Below, piece after piece: positions 16,577 to 25,521 of a stretch of 48,225 bases of DNA (positions are counted from its first letter, which is position 1; every line of letters begins with the position of its first letter). The notes beneath the pieces were generated by a model. The model searched no databases, was not told the DNA's origin, and worked only from the letters and a program-made list of their open reading frames with translations. A program made the position numbers and the translations under genes. Origin of the DNA: Flavobacteriia bacterium. Its GTDB lineage: Bacteria; Bacteroidota; Bacteroidia; Flavobacteriales_D; Crocinitomicaceae. The stretch lies in contig CANGOF010000009.1 in NCBI GenBank assembly GCA_947455515.1, positions 1-48,225 of the forward strand, read 5' to 3'.

Positions 16577-18518
16577 TTTCTTCGACCTGTGTTTCCCAAA
16601 AGGAAACAGCAACATCTAATTCTTTTTTGATTTGATCATATTCTGCCAATACCTTATCTGAATTCGCTTTGTCTGAATAATCCAAATTTAAAATTACCTC
16701 ATCCATCGCCTTTACCTTATTTTCTAAGGTTTCAATCTGCTCTTCTGAACGCTTAATCTGATTTTGTAAGGAATTCTTTTTACGCTTCAATTCTTTTTGC
16801 TCTTCCTGCGTCAACTCTTTTGTCTCCTTGATCGGAGTTGAAAGTTCTACTTTCTTTACTCCATCGCTCTTCACTTTCGTTACTCCTGAGCCTATCGAAG
16901 GTTCGCTCTCCACTGCCATTTTCTTAGCCAAATACTCTTTCACATCGTAATGGTAAATTTTCAAGGTTTTATCTTGAATATCCCAAATACGATTAGTTAA
17001 GCCATCTAAGAATTCACGGTCGTGCGATACAACAATAAACGTTCCTTCGTAATTAATCAATGCTCGTTTTAATACTTCTTTTGATTGTATATCCAAGTGA
17101 TTCGTCGGTTCATCCAGAATCAAGAAATTACAAGGACTCAACAGCAACTGACACAAGGCCAAACGTGTACGTTCACCACCTGAAAGAACTCCTACTTTTT
17201 TATCTACCTCTTCACCTGTAAATAAGAATGTACCTAAAATCGATCGTAAATCTTTGCGGATTTCTCCTTCGGCAATGTCATCAACGGTTTCGTAAATGGT
17301 TTTGTTTACATCTAATTTTTCAGCCTGATCTTGCGCGAAATAAGTGATTTTTACATTGTGTCCATAATTCACGATTCCATCACCGTCTAAGGTTCCCATG
17401 ATGCGTTTTAACAAGGTAGATTTACCCACACCATTCGGTCCTAAAAGCGCGATTTTTTCTCCACGACCAACCGTTATACTAATTTCCTTAAATAAAACTT
17501 TGTCATTGAAGGTCTTACCCATACGTTCCATTTCCAATATCCATTTCCCAGGTTGTAAACTCAATGGGAAAGAAACTTTCATTTTGGCAACGGCATCGTT
17601 TTCTACCTCAATAATTTCCGTTTTATCTAACTTCTTCATCAAGGATTGTGCGAATGCAGCTTTACTCGCTTTAGCACGGAATTTATCGATTAATTCCTTC
17701 GTATGTTTAATATCTTTTTCTTGTTGTTTCTTCGCATTCGTCATCAAGGCTAATTCCTCTTCACGACGAATTTTGTACAACGAATAAGGCAAAGGATAAT
17801 CATTTACTTTTCCTTGAGAAATCTCTAAGGTACGTTTGGTTACGTTATCCAAAAATAAACGGTCGTGCGAAATCACAATCACTATCCCTTCAAATTTAGT
17901 CAAGTAATTCTCCAACCACGAAATCGAAATGATGTCTAAGTGATTCGTTGGCTCATCTAGTAAAATTACATCTGGTTTGTTTACCAAAATTCTCGCTAAC
18001 TCAGCACGCATTTTCCAACCTCCTGAAAACGTACTTAATTCACGATGAAATTCTGCTAATTCAAATCCTAAACCCAACAATATCGAGGCAATCTTTTCTT
18101 CCCATTGAAATCCTTCGTGAAATGCAAACAGATCGTTTAGTTCTGTCAATTCATCCAATAAGGCTAAATAGGACTCATTTTCATAATCAGTACGAGTCAC
18201 CAAATCATGATTGATCTCATCCAAACGAGTTCGTACACGATTCAATAACTCATTGGAATAGAACAAGTAATCGTACACCGTTTTGGTTGTATCAATTTTT
18301 ATATCTTGTGTTAAAAAACCAATCGTAGTGTCTTTTGGAGTGTGAATTCTACCCTCGGATGGCTTTTCCATTCCCGACAATAACTTCAACATCGTCGATT
18401 TACCAGCTCCATTTTTTCCTGCTAAACCAATTTTATCTCCACGGTTAATTTGTAAGGTAATGTCTTTAAATAAATGTCCTTGAGGGAGGTAAACTCCAAG
18501 TTGTTCTAGATTAATCAT
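16563..18518 (-). CDS. ABC-F family ATPase (Uup/EttA-like, ribosome-associated)
   Basis: This is a soluble protein of 651 residues with two ATP-binding cassettes and no membrane segment. Walker A motifs are GKNGAGKST (about residues 34-42) and GPNGVGKST in the second half. Signature motifs are FSGGWKMRAELA and LSGGERTRLALC. Walker B plus the H-loop context DEPTNHLDI occurs in both halves. A Lys/Glu-rich C-terminal coiled coil of about 80 residues follows, as in Uup-like members. ABC-F proteins bind the ribosomal E site and modulate translation or, in some subgroups, protect against antibiotics. Nothing here shows a resistance role. The last codons lie inside a GC-rich palindrome. A TAnnTTTG box ends five bases before the ATG, which suggests a leaderless transcript. 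The HTH regulator gene lies 20 bases upstream on the same strand. Confidence 0.92.
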   Translation of the reverse strand: MINLEQLGVYLPQGHLFKDITLQINRGDKIGLAGKNGAGKSTMLKLLSGMEKPSEGRIHTPKDTTIGFLTQDIKIDTTKTVYDYLFYSNELLNRVRTRLDEINHDLVTRTDYENESYLALLDELTELNDLFAFHEGFQWEEKIASILLGLGFELAEFHRELSTFSGGWKMRAELARILVNKPDVILLDEPTNHLDIISISWLENYLTKFEGIVIVISHDRLFLDNVTKRTLEISQGKVNDYPLPYSLYKIRREEELALMTNAKKQQEKDIKHTKELIDKFRAKASKAAFAQSLMKKLDKTEIIEVENDAVAKMKVSFPLSLQPGKWILEMERMGKTFNDKVLFKEISITVGRGEKIALLGPNGVGKSTLLKRIMGTLDGDGIVNYGHNVKITYFAQDQAEKLDVNKTIYETVDDIAEGEIRKDLRSILGTFLFTGEEVDKKVGVLSGGERTRLALCQLLLSPCNFLILDEPTNHLDIQSKEVLKRALINYEGTFIVVSHDREFLDGLTNRIWDIQDKTLKIYHYDVKEYLAKKMAVESEPSIGSGVTKVKSDGVKKVELSTPIKETKELTQEEQKELKRKKNSLQNQIKRSEEQIETLENKVKAMDEVILNLDYSDKANSDKVLAEYDQIKKELDVAVSFWETQVEEMDAL

Positions 18519-18522
18519 AGTG

Positions 18523-18530
18523 CAAAGATA
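18523..18530 (-). promoter_or_regulatory. Candidate -7 box (TATCTTTG) right before the ABC-F start
   Basis: Read on the minus strand, the sequence is TATCTTTG, matching TAnnTTTG. It ends only four bases before the ABC-F ATG, so a start about 7 bases downstream would make the mRNA leaderless or nearly so. Confidence 0.4.
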
Positions 18531-18538
18531 GGGAAATC

Positions 18539-19522
18539 CTACCCCAACATCTCCATAAACGCATCAATCTTTTTATATATTTCGGAGAAAAATTTGTTTC
18601 TAATCTTCTGTGAACATTTGGATAATGGAATGGAATTATCAATAATACGTTTAATCCAGCGCTCATTTTCTTCTATAAATAAAGAATCTTCGCACTTTAA
18701 CACATTAAATGTATTGAAACTTAAATACAGGTAATTTACCTCTGCTAATTTGGCTAAAATACAGTTGTTCCCAATCGTAATGTCACTCAAATACAATTGA
18801 AATTGATCGCGGGTTTGACCTTCATTTTTATGGCCTTGAATGGTTTGTTGTTCGATTTTTTCTACCATCAACCTCAATTCTTTGCAAATCGCTAAACTGG
18901 TTTCATTGGATCGTATATATCCTGCTTCTGTATAAAATTCAATTTGCTTCAACAAACTATTGATAGTATTCTCCGTCCAAATTTCAATCGAAGGAACATG
19001 TTTGTATTGTTGCGACAAGCGTCTAGAAAGTATGATAAGTTCTTCATCAATAAGTTCTTCTGAAAAAACTTTATCCTGAAAAACATCCGTATACAATATC
19101 GATTTTTGCCAATAAAACAGCTTAAAGGCTCCCAACAGTGGAAAATCAAAATAATGAAACAAAGGAATATCCTCAGCACAAAAAATTAATTCACTCGCCT
19201 GATCTAATTGTATATGCGTTAAGTCATCACTCAATTTTTTCAAGTAACGATACATTTCTGTTGAGTCGCTCGTATATGTCGTGTAATCAAAATTCACCGA
19301 ACCTTGCGACAATTGAAATGGGTTTTGTAACTTAAAATGGGTAATTAACACGGTTGCTTCGTCCAAGGATAAAGCAGTCTCACCACGCATTCTGCGATAA
19401 ACAGCATCTTTACTTATTTGTAATAAGTCAGCAATTTCATCCGCATACGAATAGGTATGTTGAATTTTCTCTTTGATTTTTTCGAGTAATTCGATTTGGT
19501 GATTGAATTTGTTAATTTTCAT
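18539..19522 (-). CDS. HTH transcriptional regulator (Bacteroidota-type, XRE-like N-terminus)
   Basis: This is a predicted cytoplasmic DNA-binding regulator of 327 residues. I chose the ATG at 19522 (MKINKF) because an upstream in-frame codon adds only a basic and hydrophobic stretch lacking family character. A helix-turn-helix lies at about residues 24-62 (IADLLQISKDAVYRRMRGET). The long C-terminal part is helical with no recognisable ligand domain. Similar proteins with one HTH and a roughly 250-residue unknown domain are common in Bacteroidota. It is divergent from the outer-membrane protein/lipid-enzyme unit starting at 19801, and the region between holds several inverted repeats. A local regulatory role is therefore the natural inference. 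Confidence 0.75.
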   Translation of the reverse strand: MKINKFNHQIELLEKIKEKIQHTYSYADEIADLLQISKDAVYRRMRGETALSLDEATVLITHFKLQNPFQLSQGSVNFDYTTYTSDSTEMYRYLKKLSDDLTHIQLDQASELIFCAEDIPLFHYFDFPLLGAFKLFYWQKSILYTDVFQDKVFSEELIDEELIILSRRLSQQYKHVPSIEIWTENTINSLLKQIEFYTEAGYIRSNETSLAICKELRLMVEKIEQQTIQGHKNEGQTRDQFQLYLSDITIGNNCILAKLAEVNYLYLSFNTFNVLKCEDSLFIEENERWIKRIIDNSIPLSKCSQKIRNKFFSEIYKKIDAFMEMLG

Positions 19523-19800
19523 AAAAACACTTTTCTTTTGATTTACAAACAGATAAATCAAAATTAATAATTACTTACTACTCCTCTACTCTTCAGTTGT
19601 AAAAAATGCAACTGGCTAAACATTCTAATCGATTTTTTGCATAAAACGATTATATCTGAATACGTATTCAATTCGATTGCAAAATTCAAGCTTTTATTTA
19701 TCAACACTTAGCAAATCCAATTATTTAAGCCTAAACCTACTCCTTACTTTTGTCTTGTCTTTAAATGTTTTGACAAATCATAAATAAATTATTAATTAAC
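19523..19800. promoter_or_regulatory. Divergent intergenic region with three inverted repeats and a -7 box
   Basis: This 278-base spacer has no gene. It contains CAGTTG-N9-CAACTG (19594-19614), TAATCG-N15-CGATTA (19626-19652) and a perfect 14-bp palindrome TGAATACGTATTCA (19657-19670). A TAnnTTTG box, TACTTTTG, lies at 19745-19752, 48 bases before the outer-membrane protein ATG at 19801. The palindromes lie between the divergent regulator and its likely target promoter and are good operator candidates. Confidence 0.55.
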
Positions 19801-20454
19801 ATGAAAAAAATAATTACAACCATTGCTACTTGCTTAACATTTTCAATAAGCTTTGCGCAAAACACTTCGCTTTCAACAGAAAAAACTACTCCACGTAAAA
19901 ACACAATATACTTTGAAATATTTGGTCAAGGTTTAATCAACTCTATTAATTACGATCGTCAATTAATTGTAAATGAAAAATCAGCAACTTCTGTCACTGT
20001 AGGTTTTGCTCATTGGGGATATGCAATAAACAATCCTGAATTAAAAGAATCATATACAGGTATTCCTATTTCCTTCAACTATTTGTTACGGAAAAACAAC
20101 CATAATTTAGAATTAGGAATTGGTATAACTCAAATGTATACCCAGATGGAATGGGACATGACATCTATCTATGCTCCAATCGCTTCTTTATTCTCTGAAG
20201 AAACTATAACTGTAAAAACAAGCGGTGAAATTTCGACTACCTATTTTACCCCTAAAATTGGTTACCGCTATCAACAAATGAATGGAGGTTTTTGTTTTAG
20301 AGCGACTCTAACACCCATCCTAATAGTACGTCAAAATGATAATGTAACAGCTCGAATAGGAAATGAAGTGATCAATACCTCTTTATCCTCCACGTTACTG
20401 ACCGACAACTCGATGCAGCCATGGTTTGGAATTAGTTTTGGGTATACTTTTTAA
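19801..20454 (+). CDS. Small outer-membrane beta-barrel protein
   Basis: This is a predicted 217-residue exported barrel with a signal peptide (MKKIITTIATCLTFSISFAQ). The mature sequence alternates hydrophobic and polar residues, with strands such as KNTIYFEIFGQGLINSIN, and ends in an aromatic C-terminus (FGISFGYTF). The family is unknown to me beyond 'Bacteroidota outer-membrane protein'. It is the first gene after the palindrome-rich intergenic region and lies 66 bases before the hydroxylase gene, so it may share its promoter with the lipid-enzyme genes. Confidence 0.7.
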   Translation: MKKIITTIATCLTFSISFAQNTSLSTEKTTPRKNTIYFEIFGQGLINSINYDRQLIVNEKSATSVTVGFAHWGYAINNPELKESYTGIPISFNYLLRKNNHNLELGIGITQMYTQMEWDMTSIYAPIASLFSEETITVKTSGEISTTYFTPKIGYRYQQMNGGFCFRATLTPILIVRQNDNVTARIGNEVINTSLSSTLLTDNSMQPWFGISFGYTF

Positions 20455-20520
20455 GATAAAAACTAAGATTAGCGATTAAATACTAAATAATATCTATTAT
20501 TGACATCCAATTAGTTAAAA

Positions 20521-21255
20521 ATGAATTTTCAAGAAAATATCAACTCTTCAATTGATTGGTTTATCTATAAATCATCCTTCACTTCACAAAGTTTGTTGGT
20601 ATTTGGCTATTTTCTTTTGTTATATTTTATCGTAGGAAATCTGTTTTTGTACATCTGTAAAACACTCGAAAACAAAAAAATCATTCATAAAATTGTAAAC
20701 GAAGCTGTTCCTAAAAAACAAGAACGATTCGAAATTAAACATTCGTTGATGTCTATCGTTATTTTTGCTTTTTCAGGATGGCCTATCGTCTATTTTGTTA
20801 GAAACGGGGTTGTTTCTCTTGAAAAAACGACTGGTATGACGGTCATTATCGGGGTTATTCTATTGAATTGTTGGAACGAAATCCATTTTTTTTTAGTTCA
20901 CCGTCTCATGCATACACGTTGGTTCATGAAAAACGTACACATAATCCATCACCGCTCGCGCATACCGACAATTTATTCTGTTTATAGTTTCCACCCCCTT
21001 GAAGCAATTCTTTTAAGTACAGTACCGCTAACGCTTGTCTTCATTTTTCCTTTATCCCCTTTAGCAATTGCTATCTATCCGTTTACAAGCATAGTGTTAA
21101 ACTTAATAGGTCATTGTAATTACAGGATTTGGGGAAAACCAGGACCTTCTTGGTTTAGACTCGCAACGTCACACAACGAACACCATGTCATCGGCAAACA
21201 AAACTTTGGTTTTGCAAGTTCCCTCTTAGACAAATTAATAAAAAGAAAAAAATGA
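20521..21255 (+). CDS. Fatty-acid hydroxylase / sterol desaturase family membrane enzyme
   Basis: This is a membrane-bound diiron enzyme of the FA_hydroxylase superfamily, 244 residues. The histidine clusters are present: HFFLVHRLMH, HIIHH, and HNEHH near the C-terminus. Hydrophobic helices lie on both sides. Family members hydroxylate or desaturate lipid chains, sterols or carotenoids, and the substrate cannot be read here. A run of nine T (20886-20894) falls in the HFFLVH codons. Its stop overlaps the next start (ATGA at 21252-21255), so it is translationally coupled to the ketosynthase gene. That points to a common lipid or polyketide product. Confidence 0.85.
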   Translation: MNFQENINSSIDWFIYKSSFTSQSLLVFGYFLLLYFIVGNLFLYICKTLENKKIIHKIVNEAVPKKQERFEIKHSLMSIVIFAFSGWPIVYFVRNGVVSLEKTTGMTVIIGVILLNCWNEIHFFLVHRLMHTRWFMKNVHIIHHRSRIPTIYSVYSFHPLEAILLSTVPLTLVFIFPLSPLAIAIYPFTSIVLNLIGHCNYRIWGKPGPSWFRLATSHNEHHVIGKQNFGFASSLLDKLIKRKK

Positions 21256-23111
21256 AAAACGTATACATCACTTCCATAGGAGTTTACCTTCCTGGTCCAG
21301 CCATCAATAATGATGAAATGGAAGATTATTTAGGAAAAATCAATAACGAACCAAGTAAATTAAAAAATAGAATTCTAAAACAAAATGGCATTCAATCCAG
21401 ACATTATGCAATAGACAAAGAACAGAAAACGTTCATCAATAATGCTTCTATGGCAGCAAATTCAGTTAAGAATGCAATAAACAAATCGAATGTTAGATTG
21501 GATAAAATTCAATTACTTGCCACTGGAACGACACAAGCAGATTTACCAATCCCTGGTTTTGGGAGTATGGTACACGCAAAACTATCCGTGAATAAATGTG
21601 AAGTCGCAAGTTTTCAAAGTGTCTGCGCAAGTGGTGTTATGGCGTTAAATAATGCATACCTATCTATTGCAAGTGGAAAAAAAGAAAATGCGGTTGCTCT
21701 CGGCTCTGAACTTGCTTCAAGGCTGTTTAAGAGCTCTCGTTTTGATGGTCAAGGAATGAAAAATGTACCTTTTGATACGGAATTTCTTCGATGGATGCTT
21801 TCGGATGGCGCTGGTGCTGCAGTATTACAAGATACACCGCACGAAAATCAACTTTCACTAAAAATTGAATGGATCGATCTACAATCGTCTGCGAACGAAC
21901 ATCCTGTTGTGATGTATACCGGAAAAAACGATAATAAAAACGAAGAGGAAACTACTTGGTTAGATTATCCTTCTTATGAAGAAGCTTCCAAAAACGGAGC
22001 AATCAACCTAAAACAAGATGTACGATTATTGAATGATGTAATCAAAACTGGGATAACCCATTATTTTGAACTCATCAATCGCGGGATGTTCAAAACGGAA
22101 GAAATCGATTTCCTATGTTGTCATTATTCTTCTGAATTTTTCAAAGGTCAAATTCAAGATTTACTTATTAAAGGTGGGGCCTACATTACCGAAGAAAAAT
22201 GGTTTAGCAACCTAAAAACAAAGGGAAATACAGGGTCTGCATCCATCTACATCATGTTAGAAGAACTTTTGTATTCTGGAAAATTAAAAGCTGGACAAAA
22301 AATCCTATGCATGGTGCCTGAAAGCGGAAGATTCATAACAAGTTATATGTTACTTACCGTTGTAGAACCTGAACATAGGAATGAAACACAAAAAGAAGTA
22401 ACTACTATTCGTGAGGTAGAAGCACCTGAATTAATTCTCCAACCGTCAGAAGTTGCTGAATGGCTCGTAAGACAATTAACCCAAGTATGGATCAACTTCG
22501 AAACAGAATTACTAAACGTTCCAATTATTCATAAAATTCATTCCGGAAATTTATCCAAAGAAGATTATAAACTATTATTACACGACCTTAGACAACAAGT
22601 CATTGATGGTTCCCAATGGATTTCGCGCGCAGCATCCAATATTGACATTGAACTATTTGAATTACGCTCCGCTTTTATCAAGCATTCTGCTGCAGAACAT
22701 AAAGATTATCAGATTTTAGAACGTAATTGGGTTGCAATGGGATGGGACTTAAAGGCAATTTTAACTGGAAATAAAAACATCGGTTCCATGTCATTGAGTT
22801 CTTTTGTTTTTAATCAAGCCTCCAAAAACAACCCGCTGGATTTAATGGGTTCGATGTTCATCATTGAAGGAATTGGAAAAAGATTAGCTGCCTATTGGGG
22901 GGAATTAATGCAAAAACAGTTACATTTAACCGACGATCAAGTGTCATTCTTCACTTACCATGGTGTTGCAGATGAAAATCACTTTCACAATTTAGAAAAA
23001 GCACTTGACCATCCAAAAATGAATATTGAAATTGCAAAACGCATTGTAAAAACCGCAAAAGTTACCGCTAAGCTTTACAAAATGCAATTACAAGAATTAG
23101 GAAATTACTAA
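21252..23111 (+). CDS. StlD/DarB-like ketosynthase III fused to haem-oxygenase-like diiron domain
   Basis: This is a two-domain protein of 619 residues. The N-terminal 380 or so residues are a FabH/KASIII-type ketosynthase with the full catalytic triad C125 (SVCASG), H291 (CCHYSS) and N326 (GNTGSA). The C-terminal part, about residues 400-615, is helical and looks like a TenA/haem-oxygenase-like metal enzyme: E482 and H483 in KHSAAEH, and H570, D574 and H577 in YHGVADENH are likely iron ligands. The overall plan matches the StlD/DarB ketosynthases that make cyclohexanediones and dialkylresorcinols. No DarA-like aromatase is next to it, so the product may differ. It is coupled by an ATGA overlap to the hydroxylase and lies 3 bases before the DUF6999 gene. 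Confidence 0.85.
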   Translation: MKNVYITSIGVYLPGPAINNDEMEDYLGKINNEPSKLKNRILKQNGIQSRHYAIDKEQKTFINNASMAANSVKNAINKSNVRLDKIQLLATGTTQADLPIPGFGSMVHAKLSVNKCEVASFQSVCASGVMALNNAYLSIASGKKENAVALGSELASRLFKSSRFDGQGMKNVPFDTEFLRWMLSDGAGAAVLQDTPHENQLSLKIEWIDLQSSANEHPVVMYTGKNDNKNEEETTWLDYPSYEEASKNGAINLKQDVRLLNDVIKTGITHYFELINRGMFKTEEIDFLCCHYSSEFFKGQIQDLLIKGGAYITEEKWFSNLKTKGNTGSASIYIMLEELLYSGKLKAGQKILCMVPESGRFITSYMLLTVVEPEHRNETQKEVTTIREVEAPELILQPSEVAEWLVRQLTQVWINFETELLNVPIIHKIHSGNLSKEDYKLLLHDLRQQVIDGSQWISRAASNIDIELFELRSAFIKHSAAEHKDYQILERNWVAMGWDLKAILTGNKNIGSMSLSSFVFNQASKNNPLDLMGSMFIIEGIGKRLAAYWGELMQKQLHLTDDQVSFFTYHGVADENHFHNLEKALDHPKMNIEIAKRIVKTAKVTAKLYKMQLQELGNY

Positions 23112-23114
23112 ACG

Positions 23115-24020
23115 ATGAAAAATTTAGATCCAATTACAGACTTAAATATACACGACCCAAGAGACCCGAATCCTTGGTTAGCCATGTATCTCGACAATAG
23201 TATTCCGATCAATCCAAGTGCTAAAGCAGCATTGATGCGTGATAATGATTCGAAATCGAGAAAATACATACTACCCCTCATTTTTGTATTTTCTAAAATC
23301 ACGATGTTTTTGTTTCATGTATTCAAATTCTTCTTCCCAAAACTGATCAATGCGCCAAAAGCATTACATAATATTTTGAGTGTGGGCTTAAAATACTTTG
23401 TAAGTAAAGACGCAAACCTATTAATTTTTAGACATTTTCATATCGGGAGTGAAATCTTATTATTCATCGAAGCAAACGTCGAAAATGTGTCCCTACCCAT
23501 GGATCCAATTCAACCGAAGGATTTCGAGGATGTAAAAGACAATATTTTCCTACGTCACGACCTGAATTTGTACAACTTTGTCATCAAACTCAATTCCTGT
23601 CTTATTGAAGGAAATAATCCGTTTCAACCCAATAAAGAGTTAGATTACTCCATGATTACCGAAGATAAATTTAATCATATTGACTTTCCAGATAAATGGA
23701 CCAACGTATTAGACCTTCGAAGTGCAATCGAACTATTTACGCCTTTTTATCAATTTTTCTTGACTGCAAATGATTTCGTTCGAGCTTCTAATAGTTTACA
23801 ATTAGATGAAACAATTGCTATCTATGCCTCACGTTTACTAAACACTCCAGCACATTTAGGTTTGGTGAATAACAAACATCCGATGGTACCTGAGACTACG
23901 TATACCGCTGCTTATCGTTTGGTCTTGCATGGTTTATCAGCTGAAACGCTTCATCGTATCTTGGTCATGAACAAAACGAAACAACATGCCGATGGCATAG
24001 TGGTAAACAATCCTAATTAA
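23115..24020 (+). CDS. DUF6999-like protein of the ketosynthase cluster
   Basis: This is a 301-residue protein, which I place in DUF6999 from memory of the pattern. It starts with MKNLDPITDLNIHDPRDPNP and has one hydrophobic stretch at about residues 54-77 (ILPLIFVFSKITMFLFHVFKFFFP, read as ILPLIFVFSKITMF then LFHVFKFFFP). The rest looks soluble and helical, with scattered His and Asp (RHFHIGSE) but no motif I can call catalytic. It begins 3 bases after the ketosynthase gene and is surely part of that operon. Its function is unknown. An accessory or lipid-binding role in the same pathway is an inference from context only. Confidence 0.6.
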   Translation: MKNLDPITDLNIHDPRDPNPWLAMYLDNSIPINPSAKAALMRDNDSKSRKYILPLIFVFSKITMFLFHVFKFFFPKLINAPKALHNILSVGLKYFVSKDANLLIFRHFHIGSEILLFIEANVENVSLPMDPIQPKDFEDVKDNIFLRHDLNLYNFVIKLNSCLIEGNNPFQPNKELDYSMITEDKFNHIDFPDKWTNVLDLRSAIELFTPFYQFFLTANDFVRASNSLQLDETIAIYASRLLNTPAHLGLVNNKHPMVPETTYTAAYRLVLHGLSAETLHRILVMNKTKQHADGIVVNNPN

Positions 24021-24068
24021 GACAAACAAATTCATTGCTATCTTTACTTAACTAAAAAAATATTACTC

Positions 24069-24956
24069 ATGAAATTTATTCTTTCAATAATCATCACATG
24101 CTTGATTTCAAGCGTATTTTCTCAAAAAATAACCGACAAATCCCTCCTTTGGAAAGTATATGGTAAAGGAATAAAAGACACGAGTTATTTATACGGAACC
24201 ATCCACATGATTGAAAAGAAAGATTTCAAAATTTCTCCTCAAATTAAACGAACATTCAAACAGGTAAACACATTGGTAATGGAAGTTGATTTGGAAATGG
24301 ATGATGCTACAAAAAAAGAGGTTGCGAAACAAGTGATGTTTCCAAATAGACAAAGTATCAAAGATTATTTATCACAAACAGATTATAATTACCTACACTC
24401 CTATTTGATTGACACGTTAAAAATAATGCCGTTGAAAGTAACTATTTATGAAATGATGACACCTTTCTTTCTGCAAGCAATAATTCTGAAAGAACAAATG
24501 AAAAGTGTAGTTTCTTACGAAGAAAAATACGCTAAAATGGCAAAGAAAAAAGAAAAACTATTCGTTGAAACAATTCAAGAACAATTAAATGTTGTTGCAG
24601 GAGATTCTTTAAACATTCAAGTTACTAAACTTGTTAAAGACATGCGTGCTGGCAAAATGAACGCTAAAACGGAATTCAAAAAAATGACATATTTATACTT
24701 AAATCAAGATTTGCAAGGACTACATGATTATATTGTTCAAAGTCTAATTGAATCGGATGACAATCCGGAAAAAGCAAAAGTAATAATGGATAAAATGCTA
24801 ATTAGTCGAAATAAAAATTGGATTCCTAAATTGGAAAATTGGATGAACCAAAAATCCTTATTCGTCGCGGTTGGTGCAGGACATTTAGCAGGTGATGAAG
24901 GTGTCATTAATTTACTGAGAAAACAAGGGTATATCGTTGAGCCAGTATTTAATTAA
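24069..24956 (+). CDS. TraB/GumN family protein
   Basis: This is an exported protein of 295 residues in the TraB/GumN family. A signal peptide (MKFILSIIITCLISSVFSQ) is followed by the family's N-terminal motif LYGTIHMI near residue 41. The closing block is VAVGAGHLAGDEGVINLLRKQGY, quoted here as VAVGAGHLAGDEG then VINLLRKQGY. The family fold resembles EreA/ChaN-type enzymes with conserved GxxH motifs at both ends. The activity in Bacteroidota is unproven. It stands alone between the ketosynthase cluster (48-base gap) and the next unit (57-base gap). Confidence 0.85.
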   Translation: MKFILSIIITCLISSVFSQKITDKSLLWKVYGKGIKDTSYLYGTIHMIEKKDFKISPQIKRTFKQVNTLVMEVDLEMDDATKKEVAKQVMFPNRQSIKDYLSQTDYNYLHSYLIDTLKIMPLKVTIYEMMTPFFLQAIILKEQMKSVVSYEEKYAKMAKKKEKLFVETIQEQLNVVAGDSLNIQVTKLVKDMRAGKMNAKTEFKKMTYLYLNQDLQGLHDYIVQSLIESDDNPEKAKVIMDKMLISRNKNWIPKLENWMNQKSLFVAVGAGHLAGDEGVINLLRKQGYIVEPVFN

Positions 24957-25013
24957 TATAATTTAAGGCCATCTTATTTTAAAAATAATTAGTGTACATT
25001 TATCAAAAAAACT

Positions 25014-25520
25014 ATGAAATACTCCCTTTTAATACTTCTTGGATTTCTTATTTCTGGGAATGTGTTCTCCCAAGAAAAACGATTAAATAGCAAACTCGTT
25101 TCTAAAGAAATTAAAAGCTATATCTCCACTAATTATCCAGCATTAAAAAAAGTAAAATTTTACCAAGAAAAACAAAATGATTCCATTTTCATTGAAGCTG
25201 AATTTAATTTCGGAAAAGAGGAAATCGAGCTCAAATTTTTCAATAATCAGTTAATTGAAAAAGAAACGGATTTGGAATTCAATGAAATACCTGAACAAGC
25301 AAGAAATAATATTAAAAACTACTTAGCTACTGAGTACACTACACACAAAATAACAGAATGCAATTTTGTAGAAAAAACAGGAATGAAAAACCAGTATGAG
25401 ATTTATATAAAAGGAAAGAAAAACAACAAATCAAATTTCTTCGAAATCTATTTGGATGAAATGGGTAATTGTATAAAAACTGTTGAAGTAGAGCTTAAAC
25501 CGATTCAAACACAAAATTAA
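25014..25520 (+). CDS. PepSY-like periplasmic protein
   Basis: This is a secreted protein of 168 residues with signal peptide MKYSLLILLGFLISGNVFSQ. Two similar halves of about 65 residues follow, each with an 'I...YI..NYP/YLATEY' helix and then charged beta strands (SIFIEAEFNFGKEEIELKFF). This matches the putative beta-lactamase-inhibitor-like PepSY fold found in many Bacteroidota exported proteins. Such domains bind or inhibit partners, and the partner is unknown. The next gene begins one base after its stop. Confidence 0.6.
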   Translation: MKYSLLILLGFLISGNVFSQEKRLNSKLVSKEIKSYISTNYPALKKVKFYQEKQNDSIFIEAEFNFGKEEIELKFFNNQLIEKETDLEFNEIPEQARNNIKNYLATEYTTHKITECNFVEKTGMKNQYEIYIKGKKNNKSNFFEIYLDEMGNCIKTVEVELKPIQTQN

Positions 25521-25521
25521 A

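Noticed and set aside
17398-17787. Open frame of 129 codons on the + strand opposite the ABC-F gene
   Set aside because: It lies wholly inside the ABC-F coding region, has no recognisable domain, and the ABC-F motifs fix the other strand as coding.
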